A program made the position numbers and the translations under genes. From positions 3,471,001 through 3,535,000 of the forward strand of contig JALIZF010001940.1 in assembly GCA_029948255.1 (NCBI GenBank): a DNA stretch of 64,000 bases. The letters are read 5' to 3'. Origin of the DNA: Telmatactis stephensoni (taxonomy: Eukaryota; Cnidaria; Anthozoa; Actiniaria; Isophelliidae). Positions 61,423 to 64,000 of the stretch are shown here, piece by piece; position 1 is the stretch's first letter; each line of letters opens with the position of its first letter. The notes beneath the pieces were generated by a model that did no database searches, was not told where the DNA came from, and worked only from the letters and a program-made list of their open reading frames with translations.

Positions 61423-64000
61423 TCAGTTTCCAATGACATATTTGACTTCCTCTCTCGCATCCCATCCATGTTTGATTATGGCTTTAATGACTTCCATCAC
61501 AAGATTTGGAAACTCTTCGAGAAACACAGATTGGGACAGAATTTGACTGCTGATTGCACTTGGTCGATTGGCGTCTGAGACGTGGGAAATGGTATTCCTT
61601 ATGAACCGAACTAATTCCACAACAGAGCCAGTATCGTATTTTCTGGGAGGTGTTGATTTTTTGCCTTTGACGATGGGCTTCGTCATTTCTGTGTAGATGA
61701 CGGGCATGTGTGTGTACCGAGCATCATCCCATTTGGGATATTTGCTTATGGTGGAGAAGTTTCCTTCCAACTCGTTCTCGACGGCTGTTATCGAGCAAGA
61801 GGGCCTCTTAGCACGTGGGCATTCAAATTCTGGCTGATTACCAACAGCAATAAGAAGATCCAACTTTTTCTTGTCTGACCAGAACACAGGATGATGCAAC
61901 GAATCTGATGCAGATGGTCGTTCTTTCTCATCGATCTCAAGCATTCGTTTAACAAGGTGAGAAACCTCAGGTGGAAGAGAAGTATCCCATCCTTGCATTC
62001 TGTGACTCAAAATATTGTTTTCTCTTTCAGTGAGAATTTGCCAATTACTTTTCCCGGTGGAGATAGTAGGATTGAATGGATGCCTTTGGTTTGAGAAAAT
62101 GTAATGAAGGATTAAACCACAAGAAAAGATGTCAGACGACTTTGAATGTTTATTGGTGCAGGATGTGACTACTTCAGGAGCAATCCATCCACGGGTTCCA
62201 GCATTTGTACTCATTACCGTTGCAGAGAGATTCAAGTCCATGGGGCGACTGAGGCCAAAGTCTGCAATTTTCACACACAGATAAGGGTGTGTTTTGTAAA
62301 GGATGTTACCTGGTTTTAGATCACGATGAATAATATTTTGACTGTGCAAATACTCCAGTCCCATCATAACCTCTTTAGAGAGATCGGTCTTTCTGGCGGT
62401 TTTGAAAACTGGCCTTCCAAAGAGCTCTTCAAGATTTCCCTCCATGAGTTCGAATGCAATATACGAAAAGTCTTTGCTCTCAAAGAAAAACAAGTAGCAA
62501 ACAATCTGTTCACAGTCACTGAGAGCGGTCAGGGCCCGAATCTCTCGTTTATCATTTGGTCGCACCATACGTGATTTCTCAATTCTCTTGATTGCGATCT
62601 CCATGCCATCTTTCTCATTGATGCCAGCGTAAACATGACCGAAAGATCCGCTCGCTATGAATTCCTTATGATGCCAATATGGCGTTCCTTCAACGACTTC
62701 GTAATTTCGTCCTCTAGCAACTTCAGCCAGCTTCTTCTTATATATCTTTGAATGAGAGGTCCAGGGTATGATTATTGGCACTTCGTCAATACTTGGTTGC
62801 TTGGTTAGCAAATTTTTAAGCTCGGGGAAACCATCTGCCAAGTCCAAGCATCCATTACCACTTGCACCGTACAAAAGAAGCTGCTCGGCAATTTTCCAAT
62901 GAACAGAATCAGTTACTGGACATTCTGTTTCACACGACGCGTTCTTCTGATCATCAGCTGTAGGCGTTTCTTTATATGTTGTATACTGTGGTTTACTAGA
63001 TGATATGCTATCAAGAATATTGATGCAACAGAGATGAAGAGAAGAGCTAAAGTCTAGCCTTCTTCCTTTTCTGGAATCTTGAATCATTTTGATCAAGATA
63101 GCTTTCCAGATCGACTGAGTGGATTTGTCTTGACATATCGTATTTGTGATGTCAGTTAGAGCTTTATCCGGAATGTGTCGTTTCTCATCACAGACAACCT
63201 CAACTAAGCCTTCGGCAAGTATAAAGGCCTCCCCCTCAAGAAGATTGCTTAATACAGAATCACCATCATTGTCGCAAGCCAATACGTCAAATCCCATGTC
63301 GGTCACCATTTCCCAGAACGTTTTAGAGTTTTCTGTAACATCTGGATAAAAGCAGTCAGGTTTATCTAAAAATAGTCGCTTTTGCGCAGCAACAAGAAGA
63401 GGTGATCTTCCTTCCTGATCACGATCCAGAGTGTTTGCTCCTTTGTCCACTAAAACCTTCACCGCCGTCCATGTTTTACAAAAATGTAAAGGGCTTTCTC
63501 CGTTTTTATTTTTGGGATTCACGGAAGCTCCACATTTTAAAAGATGCGTGAATATGTCATTTCTAAGAACTTCAAAAGTACTGCTAGTATCTTTGTAAGT
63601 GTAGCTATGGGCCAATGGTAAGCCAAGACAAGCCCAGTAATGAAGAGGCGTGTTCAATTCATCATCAACTTTGTTGACCGCCACACCCATTTTGACTCTG
63701 GGGGGAGAAACCAACGTTAGGAGCTCTAATATTTTGCGATGAAAGGTTACTCGATGCTTCTCATTTTGTGCATCAACACCTTCTTGGACATACTTGATAA
63801 CAAAATGGAAGATTGACATCCCACTTTCTGATGTCTCATTGACTCTAATACTGTCTTTCAGAAGAAGTGTACAAAATCTTAACATGTTGTTGATTCTTGA
63901 AATCCGCCTCTTTTCTTTTACAAGTTTTAATCCATTTGAGAGGCAAAATAGAAGTGGCGTTTCTTGATTGGAATTCTTTTTGTTCATCAAAACTCCAAGT
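61423..64000 (-). CDS. RNase L-like protein: ankyrin repeats + IRE1-type kinase + KEN ribonuclease (5' end outside window)
   Basis: Predicted regulated endoribonuclease. The frame is open to the window edge, so the start is not seen; 859 codons lie here without introns. Positions count from the TTG at 63990 as 1. Ankyrin repeats are clear at ~109-200 (NTPLHYWACLG, GESPLHFCK, GRSPLLVAA) and degenerate on both sides. The kinase domain is at ~440-704: Gly-rich loop ASGSFGHV, Lys468 (AIK), Glu483 in helix C, HRDLKPGN 555-562, DFG 577-579, and GTRGWIAPE, the IRE1-family activation segment. The KEN domain is at ~705-845 with Tyr785, Arg798, Asn799 and His803, spaced like the IRE1 catalytic set. In vertebrates this architecture is RNase L, activated by 2-5A bound to the ankyrins. 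There is no signal peptide or lumenal domain in view, so it is not IRE1 itself. Unlike RNase L, the kinase motifs are canonical. Confidence 0.92.
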   Translation of the reverse strand, partial: LGVLMNKKNSNQETPLLFCLSNGLKLVKEKRRISRINNMLRFCTLLLKDSIRVNETSESGMSIFHFVIKYVQEGVDAQNEKHRVTFHRKILELLTLVSPPRVKMGVAVNKVDDELNTPLHYWACLGLPLAHSYTYKDTSSTFEVLRNDIFTHLLKCGASVNPKNKNGESPLHFCKTWTAVKVLVDKGANTLDRDQEGRSPLLVAAQKRLFLDKPDCFYPDVTENSKTFWEMVTDMGFDVLACDNDGDSVLSNLLEGEAFILAEGLVEVVCDEKRHIPDKALTDITNTICQDKSTQSIWKAILIKMIQDSRKGRRLDFSSSLHLCCINILDSISSSKPQYTTYKETPTADDQKNASCETECPVTDSVHWKIAEQLLLYGASGNGCLDLADGFPELKNLLTKQPSIDEVPIIIPWTSHSKIYKKKLAEVARGRNYEVVEGTPYWHHKEFIASGSFGHVYAGINEKDGMEIAIKRIEKSRMVRPNDKREIRALTALSDCEQIVCYLFFFESKDFSYIAFELMEGNLEELFGRPVFKTARKTDLSKEVMMGLEYLHSQNIIHRDLKPGNILYKTHPYLCVKIADFGLSRPMDLNLSATVMSTNAGTRGWIAPEVVTSCTNKHSKSSDIFSCGLILHYIFSNQRHPFNPTISTGKSNWQILTERENNILSHRMQGWDTSLPPEVSHLVKRMLEIDEKERPSASDSLHHPVFWSDKKKLDLLIAVGNQPEFECPRAKRPSCSITAVENELEGNFSTISKYPKWDDARYTHMPVIYTEMTKPIVKGKKSTPPRKYDTGSVVELVRFIRNTISHVSDANRPSAISSQILSQSVFLEEFPNLVMEVIKAIIKHGWDAREEVKYVIGN

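Noticed and set aside
61423..64000. Calling this gene IRE1 (ERN1)
   Set aside because: Ankyrin repeats precede the kinase in one continuous frame, with no transmembrane segment between.

Overview
This is a eukaryotic, AT-rich window from an early-branching metazoan, most likely an anthozoan cnidarian (coral or sea anemone). The evidence for that is short multi-exon genes with GT-AG introns, metazoan-only gene families, tRNA-derived SINEs and very many palindromic MITE-like elements. The species cannot be named from sequence alone. Exon models were built by hand by joining open frames at GT/AG sites and checking that splice phases agree. Every multi-exon model below sums to a whole number of codons.

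Layout. (1) 2.6-15.5 kb, minus strand: a ~933-residue protein of about 25 copies of a ~32-residue acidic/basic repeat ending in an F-E-x-G signature. I do not recognise the family. It has two phase-compatible candidate first exons. (2) 19.0-22.6 kb: a 3.6-kb transposon with perfect 29-bp terminal inverted repeats and a 9-bp target duplication, holding a small three-exon gene and decayed coding fragments. (3) 25.2-29.4 kb, minus strand: ILRUN (C6orf106 family), 293 residues, with a 10-nt microexon. (4) 29.9-43.4 kb, plus strand: a harmonin/USH1C orthologue of 21 coding exons, 557 residues (HHD plus three PDZ domains), head-to-head with ILRUN across 516 bp. (5) 44.4-49.7 kb, minus strand: a nicotinic-receptor-like Cys-loop subunit, 448 residues, 9 coding exons, with a tRNA-Pro(AGG) in its last intron. 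(6) 51.9-53.5 kb, minus strand: an intronless 556-residue protein with a hydrophobic helical N-terminal part and a beta-rich C-terminal part, possibly pore-forming. (7) 61.4-64.0 kb, minus strand, cut by the window end: ankyrin repeats + IRE1-type kinase + KEN ribonuclease domain, the architecture of vertebrate RNase L, with all four KEN catalytic residues present.

The rest is intergenic or intronic DNA dominated by hairpin elements (more than 15 found), three SINE copies and long micro- or minisatellites. Several arrays fill most of an intron.

The genes do not form one pathway. Two touch innate immunity: ILRUN (in mammals a brake on IRF3/NF-kB transcription) and the RNase L-like protein. 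Harmonin belongs to hair-bundle and microvillar tip-link scaffolds, which fits cnidarian mechanosensory cells.
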